From JALYUA01 sp039931865 (GTDB lineage Bacteria; Acidobacteriota; Thermoanaerobaculia; UBA5066; Gp7-AA6), in the NCBI GenBank assembly GCA_039931865.1, contig JBDTRB010000064.1, positions 1 to 22,043 on the forward strand: a stretch of DNA of 22,043 nucleotides, written 5' to 3'. The notes under the pieces were generated by a model that did not search any database, was not told where the DNA came from, and saw nothing but the letters and a program-made list of their open reading frames with translations. The translations under genes were made by a program, and so were the position numbers. Shown in pieces: positions 15,796 through 22,043 of the stretch. Position 1 is the stretch's first letter; each line of letters begins with the position of its first letter.

Positions 15796-16730
15796 GACAG
15801 GTTCCGCCAACGACCCTGCTGGTCGTGCTCGGCCCGACGGGGTCGGGGAAGTCGGACCTCGCGCACGAGGTGGCTCTCCGGCGAAACGGGGAAATCGTGT
15901 CGGCCGACGCGTACGCGGTTTATCGCCGGCTCGACGTCGGGACGGCCAAGCCTTCGCGCGACCGCCGGCGAGAGGTCCCGTACTGGGGGATCGACGTCGC
16001 GGATCCCGGCGAGACCTATTCGGCCGGGCGCTGGGCGCGCGAGGCGCGCGGTTGGATCGACGACATCGCCCGCCGGGGCCGGCTGCCGATCGTGTGCGGG
16101 GGAAGCGGGTTCTACATCTCGGCGCTTCTCGAGGGTCTCCCGCCCGCCGAGGAGATGGATCCCGCCCTCCGGGCCGCCCTGGCCGCGTGGGGCCGGCCCC
16201 GTCCGGAAGTGGCGCACCGCTTCCTCGCGTTGAACGACACTCTCTCCGCCGGCCGCATCCCCCCGGCGAATCTGAGGTACACGCTGCGCGCCCTGGAGAT
16301 CCTGCTCACGACCGGCGTACGGCCCTCCGAGCGGCCCCGTACGGGCGGCGGATGGACCGCGCGGTGGCGGGTCGTGAAGGTCGGGATCCGCCCGGCGCGC
16401 GAGGATCTCTATGCTAGGATCGCGCACCGAGTTGCCTGGATGCTCGATGCGGGCTGGGTCAACGAGGTCAGGCGGTTGCTCGAAGAGGAAGTCCCGGTCG
16501 AATCGCAGGCGTTCTCTGCGATCGGCTACCGGGAAGTGGCGGAGTGGGTTTGCGGGCGGGCGGATCGGCGAGAGACGGAAGAGAAAATCGTGGTGGCCAC
16601 CCGTCAGCTCGCCAAACGTCAACGGACCTGGTTCGCGCGGGAGAGCGGTGTCGAGTGGGTGTCTCCGGAGCAGGCTCTGGCGGCAACCCTCGCTCGCGTG
16701 GATGAGGACGAGACGGAGAGAAGCGGATGA
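15792..16730 (+). CDS. miaA: tRNA dimethylallyltransferase, probable CTG start
   Basis: This enzyme of about 312 residues adds dimethylallyl to A37 of tRNAs that read UNN codons. The Walker A is GPTGSGKS (14-21), followed by VSADAYAVYRRLDVGTAKPS, GGSGFYISAL, and the C-terminal AIGYREV and TRQLAKRQRTWFARE. The first ATG/GTG in frame is GTG 15825, which would begin directly at LGPTG and remove the first beta strand (TLLVVLGPTG). A CTG at 15792 restores the usual N-terminus. It has GGGAG 5 nt upstream and forms a CTGA overlap with the comEC stop, like the GTGA junctions nearby. I choose it on those grounds; 15825 remains the conservative start. Its stop overlaps hfq by ATGA. Confidence 0.9.
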   Translation: MRQVPPTTLLVVLGPTGSGKSDLAHEVALRRNGEIVSADAYAVYRRLDVGTAKPSRDRRREVPYWGIDVADPGETYSAGRWAREARGWIDDIARRGRLPIVCGGSGFYISALLEGLPPAEEMDPALRAALAAWGRPRPEVAHRFLALNDTLSAGRIPPANLRYTLRALEILLTTGVRPSERPRTGGGWTARWRVVKVGIRPAREDLYARIAHRVAWMLDAGWVNEVRRLLEEEVPVESQAFSAIGYREVAEWVCGRADRRETEEKIVVATRQLAKRQRTWFARESGVEWVSPEQALAATLARVDEDETERSG

Positions 16731-16948
16731 ACAAGGCCCCCATCAACGTTCAGGACTCCTTTTTCTACAACCTGCGCAAGGACAACATTGCCATTACGGT
16801 CCGATTGACCTCGGGCGAGGAGCGGATGGGCCGTCTCCGGCGCTTCGACAAATTCGCGCTCGTTCTCGAAGTCGACGGCCACGAAGAGATGATCTACAAG
16901 CACGCGATCGCGTCGATCCGTTCGGAGAGCGTTCCTCCGGCTCCATGA
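16727..16948 (+). CDS. hfq: RNA chaperone Hfq
   Basis: This 73-residue Sm-like protein forms hexamers that pair small RNAs with mRNAs. Sm1 begins INVQDSFFYNLRKDNIAITV with the conserved Gln9, and Sm2 ends in MIYKHAIASI, the YKHAI hallmark of Hfq. FDKFALVLEVDG replaces the usual FDQF segment. The C-terminal tail is very short. The ATG lies in an ATGA overlap with miaA, and GGAGAG sits upstream at a good distance. The miaA-hfq order is the same as in many Proteobacteria, which supports both calls. Confidence 0.95.
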   Translation: MNKAPINVQDSFFYNLRKDNIAITVRLTSGEERMGRLRRFDKFALVLEVDGHEEMIYKHAIASIRSESVPPAP

Positions 16949-16979
16949 GACCCCTCGGGCGAGCGCCTCGCGCGTTCGC

Positions 16980-18362
16980 ATGAGCCCGAAACTCCGAAAC
17001 CTGCCGCACTCTCCTCGCTCGATGGCCCTTCCGCGCCGGCTTCCGGCGGCATGGCGATACCTGCGCGGTTGCGCCCTGGTGATCCCGTTCGCCTGCGTCG
17101 CGCTGGCGGTGCGGTGCGCCTCCGCCGGCGTGCCTGTCCAGGTGCGCGACACCTTCCCCCTCGATCCGCGTGAAGATGTTTCCGGGCCCTACGCGGAGGA
17201 GATCGACCGCGGCTGGCGGGCGCTCTCGTCCGGAGACGCGGCCGCAGCCTCCCGGGCCTTCGCAGCGGCCCGGGGCGAAGGCTCGCACCTCGCCGCGGAG
17301 GTGGGATGGATCGAAGCCCAGGTTCTTCTCGGTGCGTTCGAGCCGGCGGAGACGGCGTGCGTGACGGCGTTGAACTCGGGCGAGCCCACTCTCCCTCTCC
17401 TCGTGGCGTGCGGAGAGGCCCGCGGTCGCGGCGGAAGGCCAGCCGAGGGTTACCGGCTTTACGTGCGCGCCCTGGCTCGCAACTCGAAGCGTACGGGCCT
17501 TTCGGCACGCACGGAGGAGCTGCGTCTCTCCGCGCGAGACGCGCTTTCCGCGCAGGCGCGGGTGGCGTCCGAGGAGCATCGGTGGGCCGAGGCGCGCGAC
17601 CGAATCGCGGCTGCGATCGAAGTCGCGCCGGAATCCGCCCCTCTGCGCGTCCTGGCGGGAGAGATCGAAAATTCCGCCGGCCAGACGGAAAAGGCGCTGC
17701 AGCGATTCCGGGAAGCCTGGGAGATCGACTCGTCGAATGCCGCGGTGGGGGAGCGCGTCGGGGACCTCGCCGTCGAGCAGGAGGATTTTGCGCTCGCCGT
17801 CGGCGTCTTTGACCAACTGGCCCGCTCCGACGCGAAATTCAAGGCCCGCGCCGAAGAGGCCCGCTTGTCGTTCCGCGTGGCGAACTGGCCTCCGCCCGAG
17901 CGGGAGGCCGCGCGCGCGGAGCGGCTCTCCCGCGCCCGCGCGGCCTCGCTCGTCTGGTGGATGTTCCCCGAGGTTCGCGAGGCGCGCGTCAGCTCCGGCG
18001 TCATCGCGAGCGACGCCGTCTCGAGGCGCGACAGCCGGGCGTTCACGCGCGCTCTCGCGCTCGGGCTTCTCGAGGTGGATCGTGAGACCCACCGCAGCAG
18101 CCCCGACTCCAGTCTCACCCTGGCCGCCGCTTCGCGGCTCCTCCTGCGCTTGATCGAGATCGTGCGGCCCGGCGACGAGCCGCCGTGCCTCGAAAAGGCG
18201 GGCGGCCGGTCCCGTGGCTCAGCAGACACGATTCGGGCGGCGGAGGCCTGCGGCCTGTGGAAGGAGGACGAGAACGGCCATCCGGGAGGGCCCGCGTTCA
18301 CGCGCGCGCTCGATCTTATCCGCGCCATGGTGTCGTCGAAGCAGGGTTCCTCCGGTGAGTGA
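16980..18362 (+). CDS. Exported TPR-repeat protein with possible SLH-like segment
   Basis: This is a 460-residue protein with an N-terminal basic region and a hydrophobic signal segment (VIPFACVALAVRCASAG), so it is probably periplasmic or membrane-anchored. ATG 17022 would shorten the long n-region by 14 residues. Residues 70-310 or so are helical repeats of TPR type, for example RWAEARDRIAAAIEVAPESA and GQTEKALQRFREAWEIDSSN. The region near 340-400 ends in GLLEVDRETHRSSPDSSLTLAAASRLLLRL, which has the spacing of an SLH-like module, but the match is weak. It lies 31 bp after hfq and overlaps the next gene by 8 bp. A scaffold role for envelope proteins is plausible but unproven. Confidence 0.75.
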   Translation: MSPKLRNLPHSPRSMALPRRLPAAWRYLRGCALVIPFACVALAVRCASAGVPVQVRDTFPLDPREDVSGPYAEEIDRGWRALSSGDAAAASRAFAAARGEGSHLAAEVGWIEAQVLLGAFEPAETACVTALNSGEPTLPLLVACGEARGRGGRPAEGYRLYVRALARNSKRTGLSARTEELRLSARDALSAQARVASEEHRWAEARDRIAAAIEVAPESAPLRVLAGEIENSAGQTEKALQRFREAWEIDSSNAAVGERVGDLAVEQEDFALAVGVFDQLARSDAKFKARAEEARLSFRVANWPPPEREAARAERLSRARAASLVWWMFPEVREARVSSGVIASDAVSRRDSRAFTRALALGLLEVDRETHRSSPDSSLTLAAASRLLLRLIEIVRPGDEPPCLEKAGGRSRGSADTIRAAEACGLWKEDENGHPGGPAFTRALDLIRAMVSSKQGSSGE

Positions 18363-18987
18363 CGGGCCCCGGGCCGCTCCTCTCCGCGGGCCCTGGACGC
18401 TCCCGAACTTCATCACGCTACTGCGGCTGGCGGCCCTGCCGTTTTTCCTGTACGCCATCTCGCAGGGACGTTTCGGGATCGCGCTCGTCGTCTTTGTCGC
18501 CGCGGGAATTTCCGACGGCATCGACGGATATCTGGCGCGCCGCTTCGACATGCGCTCGGCCCTCGGCGCGTATCTCGACCCGATCGCCGACAAGCTCCTG
18601 TTGATGAGCTCCTACCTGTTTCTGACGATCCCATCCTTCCCCGCCGCGGTGAAGGTGCCCGTGTGGCTCGCGTTCATCGTGATCTCGCGGGATGTGCTGC
18701 TCCTCACGGTGGCGCTGCTCCTGATCCTGTCCTCTTCGACCCGCCGGTTCCCGCCCACGTGGCTCGGGAAAGTGACGACGGTGACCCTGATCATCACGGT
18801 CCTCTTCGTCCTCTGCGCGAACCTGTGGAACTGGCCGAACGCCGTGGTGCTGATAGCTTTCGGTGCGGCCGCCACCGTGGCGATCCTGTCGGGGTTCGAC
18901 TACATCTACCAGGTCGCGCGGCACTCCGCGGGCCCGGTCGCCGGCGATCCCGCGGCTCGAGCCTCGGAGTCCTCCGAGACCCGGTGA
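18355..18987 (+). CDS. pgsA: CDP-alcohol phosphatidyltransferase, probable PGP synthase
   Basis: This 210-residue integral membrane enzyme joins CDP-diacylglycerol to an alcohol, most likely glycerol-3-phosphate, giving phosphatidylglycerophosphate. It starts at the cytoplasmic stretch WTLPNFITLLRL. The full catalytic motif follows as DGIDGYLARRFDMRSALGAYL plus DPIADK, fitting DGxxAR...G...D...D, with all acidic residues kept. About five to six hydrophobic helices cover the rest. The GTG start (VSDGP) overlaps the end of the TPR gene by 8 bp. Cardiolipin synthase of this family is the alternative; the substrate cannot be read from sequence. Confidence 0.9.
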   Translation: MSDGPRAAPLRGPWTLPNFITLLRLAALPFFLYAISQGRFGIALVVFVAAGISDGIDGYLARRFDMRSALGAYLDPIADKLLLMSSYLFLTIPSFPAAVKVPVWLAFIVISRDVLLLTVALLLILSSSTRRFPPTWLGKVTTVTLIITVLFVLCANLWNWPNAVVLIAFGAAATVAILSGFDYIYQVARHSAGPVAGDPAARASESSETR

Positions 18988-19250
18988 CGCGGCTTCGACT
19001 TCTCTCCCGGCCTGGCTGTCATTTGTGCGACGAGCTGCGGCGGCGCGCAGACGCAATGCTCGACGGCATCGCGCACGAATGGGAGATGGTCGACGTCGAC
19101 TCGAACCCGGATCTCGCCGCCCGATTCGGAAACGAGATCCCGGTCCTGTTCGTGGGCGGCCGCGTCTTCGCAAAGACTCGCCTTCCGCCGATCGCCACGC
19201 GGCTCCGGCTGCGGCGAGCGGTCACCGCGGCTGCGGGCGCTTCCCCCTAG
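18984..19250 (+). CDS. Small glutaredoxin-like thiol protein
   Basis: This 88-residue protein starts at a GTG in a GTGA overlap with the phosphatidyltransferase gene. The motif LLSRPGCHLCDEL places a CxxC redox pair after the first beta strand. It continues with VDVDSNPDLAARFGNEIPVL, where the cis-Pro segment EIPVLFV is typical of glutaredoxin/thioredoxin folds. It matches the short DUF836/glutaredoxin-like family. It would act as a cytoplasmic disulfide reductase with unknown partners. It is the last gene of the operon and ends in a short repeat at 19250-19289 shared with the convergent gene. Confidence 0.85.
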   Translation: MTRLRLLSRPGCHLCDELRRRADAMLDGIAHEWEMVDVDSNPDLAARFGNEIPVLFVGGRVFAKTRLPPIATRLRLRRAVTAAAGASP

Positions 19251-19289
19251 AAGGCTGGAAGGCTGGAAGGTCGGAACGCTAGAAGGCCG
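19250..19289. repeat. Five imperfect 8-bp tandem repeats across two convergent stops
   Basis: Units GAAGGCTG, GAAGGCTG, GAAGGTCG, GAACGCTA and GAAGGCCG run without gaps. The array starts at the last base of the glutaredoxin stop. The fourth unit supplies the CTA that is the TAG stop of the minus-strand metalloprotease gene. It has no hairpin or T-run, so it is not an intrinsic terminator. Confidence 0.6.
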
Positions 19290-21891
19290 CCAGGTCCGAA
19301 GCGCTCGAGAGCCTGCCCGACGGGTTCGAGTACACCTTCACGACGCCCGTCTGCGTGTCGGTGACCGTCACGGTGTAGGCGACGTCAGAGAGCGCGCCCG
19401 AGAACACCCAGAAACGTCCGTTGAAGGCGCGTCCGTCGACGACCTTGACGACGAGCTCCACGTTGTTCGCGGAGAAGAACCAGAAATATCCCGTGTCGGA
19501 AGTCAAGGGAATCGCGACGCCGGCGCCGCTCGATCCCTGGGAGGGCACCTGCCACGCGACGGACACCCGGAATCGGCCGCCGTTCAGGCAGAGAGACGTC
19601 GCCGTTGCGACACAGGGCGCCTCTGCGTCGAATCCGCCCGGCTCCGCGCCCGGGCCGGGGACGGCCTCGGCCGGAACAGTCGAAGCGCCGGGGGAGCTCG
19701 CCCTCGCCGCGGAGAAGGCGGAGGTGTCGGCGGAGCTCGCGAGCGTCCCCTGAGGATTGACGTAGGTGCGGACGGCGCCGGTGCGGGTGTCGGCTACCTG
19801 CACCGTGTATTCGACGTCCGAAAGAGCTCCGGAAAAAAACCAGAAGTTTCCGTTAACCGCGGCGCCGTCGACGACCTTCACCACCAGCTCGACGTTGTTG
19901 CTCGTGAAGAACCAGAAGTAACCGGTGTCGCCGGTCAAGGCAACCGGCATGCCGACCCCGCTCGTGCCCTGCGAAGGCACCCTCCATGTCGCCTGAACGC
20001 GGAACCGTCCTCCGTTCAGACACAGCGAGCCGGAGCCGCCGCACGCGCTGACCGTCACGGCGGCGCTCACGGTCGTGGAGCCCGCGCCGTTTCCCGCGGT
20101 CAGGCTGACGTCGAATCGGCCGGCCGACGTAAACGTGTGAGAAGGGTTTCGCGCTGACGAGACATTGGCGCTTCCCGAAACCGGATCCCCGAACGACCAC
20201 AGCCACGAAGTCGGGGCTCCCGAAGAGGAATCCGAGAACTGGACGGGGCTCCCTGCGGCGGGTTCTACGGGGCCGAAGGAGAAGTCGGCGCGGGGCGGTT
20301 GAGGCGCGGGCGCGGCCGCCGCGACCGTGATCATCCGCGCCGAGACGCTCGATCCGGCGGCGTTGTTCGCCGCCAGGGTCACGATCCACGATCCCGCCGC
20401 GAACGAGTGGGCGGGATTCCTGGCCGCGGAACTGGACCCGTCGCCGAAGGTCCAGCTCCACGCGGTTGGAGAGCCGCTCGACGCATCCGAAAAGAGAACC
20501 GGTTGACCCGCGGTCGGAGCGGAGGGGGAGAACGTGAAGCTGGCCGACGGAGCCGCGGGCCCCGCGGCCCCGCCGCCGTAGTAGTACTGGATCGCCTGGA
20601 TGTCGTCCGCTTGCGGAGAGGCGGGATGCGCGGCCGGGATCACGGAATGCATGACCGCGGCGTTCCTGTCCGCGGAGCTCGACGTCGAGTGATCGCTCGG
20701 TCCATCATCCGAGTGCCCGAGGCCGAGCGTGTGGCCGAGCTCGTGGAGCACCGCCGAGCGGAACGTCGCCGCGGAGTAGCAGCCTCCGGTCACCTTGCGC
20801 ATCCAGACATTTCCGGAAGCGCTCGCGAAGTACCCGCCTTCGCCCTTGAAGGCGGGCGCCGACCGTGCTGCGCCCGGACCGCCATAACCGATGATCCCGC
20901 CGCTCGAGCACGAAAGCGGCTCCGTCCACGCGCCCGACTGGCTGACCACGTCGAGATTCACGACGACGGGGCCGGAACCCGAGGACGCGCTGTACCTGAC
21001 CGTCGACCCGGCGACGGAGCTCCAGGCGGCCGCGCCGTTTGAGACGGCCGACACTCCGTTGGAGCCGTCCGAGAGCCCGCTCTGCGTTCCGTTTGCGGAC
21101 ACGATCGCGGGAGGAGAGATGCCGGTGTCCCAGTACCAGCGGAAGAGATTCCCGGCTCCTTCGACTCCGCCGATGTTGACCCAGAGCGCTCTGCGGGAGG
21201 ACGGCGGGCGGGGGACGGCCGACGCGGCCCGGACCTCGCCGCGCGGAGACGCGTAGAGCACCTCGGGAGCGCCGGCCCCCGCCGCGACAGAGCGGATCAT
21301 CGCGAGAAAGGAGCTCGTGTCCCGAAGCGCGCGCGTTGATGTTTGCGGGGCGGAGGCGGCGCGCACGACTCGCCGGCGCGACACCGCATCGTCGTCGACA
21401 TCGGCAAATACGGGCCGCGTCGCGAACGAGCGCCCGTCCGTGTCCTCGACGACGTCGAACTTCGAAAGGCCGAATTCCGTCAGAAAGAAGTCCCGCGGCG
21501 ATCCCTCCTGACGGGAGAGGAAAAGCACCACCTCCGTGCCGGGCGCAAATTCGGGGGTCCCCGGGATCCAGTAGGCGCTGCCGGCATCGGTGCCGCCCGG
21601 AAGCGTGATGCGGAAAGAGTCGCCCGCGAGCAGCTCCGTTCCCTTCAGAGTCTCCAGGACCCGCAGAGAGGTGACGGTCACGAGCCCGTCCGCGCCGGAC
21701 GAGGAGACGGTTGCGTGCCGCACTTCCCCCGACACCGCCTCGGCCCGGACGATGACCGGCGATTTGCGGGCGAGGTCGGCGTCTGAAAGCGGCAGGTACG
21801 AGGCGGCGTCCAGTCGGGAAGCGGCTCCCAGAAGGAGCGCCACGGTTGCGAAAAGGATGGGAAAACCGGCGCGCCGGACGCGGAAGGTCAT
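19279..21891 (-). CDS. Secreted matrixin-type metalloprotease with PKD domains and duplicated C-terminal domain
   Basis: This is an 870-residue exported protein. The signal peptide (1-30) ends near LDAAS. Residues 32-160 or so form an N-terminal domain I do not recognise. The protease region (about 240-440) has HELGHTLGLGH, with zinc ligands His383, His387 and His393, catalytic Glu384 and Met-turn Met414 (AAVMHS). These are the full metzincin marks. Two PKD domains follow (about 448-527 and 535-620, with WTFGDG and WSFGDP). Two 104-residue copies of a domain starting LCLNGGRFRV lie at 623-726 and 767-870, with 72 identical positions by hand count, separated by a Pro/Ala linker. There is no sortase or PEP-CTERM anchor. 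It probably degrades external protein. It has its own promoter and a GAGGA ribosome site. Confidence 0.9.
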   Translation of the reverse strand: MTFRVRRAGFPILFATVALLLGAASRLDAASYLPLSDADLARKSPVIVRAEAVSGEVRHATVSSSGADGLVTVTSLRVLETLKGTELLAGDSFRITLPGGTDAGSAYWIPGTPEFAPGTEVVLFLSRQEGSPRDFFLTEFGLSKFDVVEDTDGRSFATRPVFADVDDDAVSRRRVVRAASAPQTSTRALRDTSSFLAMIRSVAAGAGAPEVLYASPRGEVRAASAVPRPPSSRRALWVNIGGVEGAGNLFRWYWDTGISPPAIVSANGTQSGLSDGSNGVSAVSNGAAAWSSVAGSTVRYSASSGSGPVVVNLDVVSQSGAWTEPLSCSSGGIIGYGGPGAARSAPAFKGEGGYFASASGNVWMRKVTGGCYSAATFRSAVLHELGHTLGLGHSDDGPSDHSTSSSADRNAAVMHSVIPAAHPASPQADDIQAIQYYYGGGAAGPAAPSASFTFSPSAPTAGQPVLFSDASSGSPTAWSWTFGDGSSSAARNPAHSFAAGSWIVTLAANNAAGSSVSARMITVAAAAPAPQPPRADFSFGPVEPAAGSPVQFSDSSSGAPTSWLWSFGDPVSGSANVSSARNPSHTFTSAGRFDVSLTAGNGAGSTTVSAAVTVSACGGSGSLCLNGGRFRVQATWRVPSQGTSGVGMPVALTGDTGYFWFFTSNNVELVVKVVDGAAVNGNFWFFSGALSDVEYTVQVADTRTGAVRTYVNPQGTLASSADTSAFSAARASSPGASTVPAEAVPGPGAEPGGFDAEAPCVATATSLCLNGGRFRVSVAWQVPSQGSSGAGVAIPLTSDTGYFWFFSANNVELVVKVVDGRAFNGRFWVFSGALSDVAYTVTVTDTQTGVVKVYSNPSGRLSSASDLAAF

Positions 21892-21897
21892 CGGGGG

Positions 21898-21902
21898 TCC
21901 TC
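21898..21902 (-). promoter_or_regulatory. Shine-Dalgarno of the metalloprotease gene
   Basis: GAGGA on the minus strand lies 6 nt before the ATG at 21891-21889. This supports that start and the signal peptide it encodes. Confidence 0.6.
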
Positions 21903-21933
21903 GGAAGAAATACGAGAGGCGAGGTGAGATTGG

Positions 21934-21962
21934 ATTTTACGCTTGGGCAAGCGCTCTGTCCA
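21934..21962 (-). promoter_or_regulatory. Promoter of the metalloprotease gene with two palindromes
   Basis: On the minus strand TGGACA (21962-21957), a 17-bp spacer and TAAAAT (21939-21934) form a strong sigma70-like promoter, with start of transcription near 21927 and a leader of about 35 nt. The spacer holds the palindrome CGCTTG-GG-CAAGCG (21940-21953). Next to it CTCTG-TC-CAGAG (21954-21965) covers the -35. Either could be an operator. Confidence 0.65.
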
Positions 21963-21996
21963 GAGACTGATCAGATCGGGACACCCCCGACGGTTT

Positions 21997-22043
21997 TGGA
22001 GCGGGCAACCGGGTTCGAACCGGCGACATCCAGCTTGGGAAGC
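21997..22043 (-). tRNA. tRNA-Gly (anticodon CCC), 5' part beyond window
   Basis: Read on the minus strand, the visible part begins inside the anticodon stem and has the loop TTCCCAA, so the anticodon is CCC. A GCTGG stem, an ATGTC variable loop and a T-arm with GTTCGAA-type loop (GCCGG TTCGAAC CCGGT) follow. The acceptor strand is TGCCCGC with discriminator T, and the CCA is encoded. The acceptor predicts a 5' end GCGGGCA, as usual for glycine tRNAs. About 30 nt of the 5' half lie outside. A 5-bp stem-loop (21976-21990) follows the 3' end without a T-run. Confidence 0.85.

Overview
The window is a gene-dense, GC-rich stretch of bacterial chromosome with housekeeping and catabolic genes. There is no phage, CRISPR array or insertion sequence. 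Gene content, GC bias and a duplicated extracellular domain that I associate from memory with Acidobacteriota (Thermoanaerobaculia/Holophagae-like genomes) suggest that phylum. This is inference; no rRNA or marker search was possible.

Region 1 (1-1039) holds a repeat-rich leader followed by a secreted LEA/WHy-domain protein. Region 2 (1073-5257) is a leucine/isovalerate (liu) degradation block. It contains a methylglutaconyl-CoA hydratase (liuC-like), a biotin carboxylase plus a separate biotinyl subunit (together equal to one 3-methylcrotonyl-CoA carboxylase alpha chain), and HMG-CoA lyase. A small zinc-ribbon gene on the opposite strand interrupts it. The carboxyltransferase (liuB) and isovaleryl-CoA dehydrogenase (liuA) are not in the window. 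Several liu genes have a -10-like hexamer 6-8 nt before the ATG and no Shine-Dalgarno, which suggests leaderless mRNAs. Region 3 (5291-6836) is a response regulator with a long disordered linker and a conserved-looking C-terminal helical tail, behind a near-consensus promoter. Region 4 (6837-7227) is a non-coding gap with a palindromic dispersed repeat.

Region 5 (7228-19250) looks like one 12-kb operon of eleven plus-strand genes: valS, birA-like ligase, coaX, an unrecognised gene, an RlmD/TrmA-type RNA methyltransferase, comEC, miaA, hfq, a TPR protein, pgsA-like and a glutaredoxin-like gene. Most junctions are 4-nt GTGA/ATGA overlaps, which implies translational coupling. The comEC/miaA junction appears to use the same device with a CTG start (CTGA). 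The operon joins translation (tRNA charging, tRNA and RNA modification), cofactor attachment and synthesis (biotin, CoA), RNA regulation, DNA uptake and phospholipid synthesis.

Region 6 (19279-22043, minus strand) is a large secreted matrixin-type metalloprotease with two PKD domains and two tandem copies of a 104-residue C-terminal domain. It is read from a good promoter that contains two adjacent palindromes. A partial tRNA-Gly(CCC) lies upstream at the window edge.
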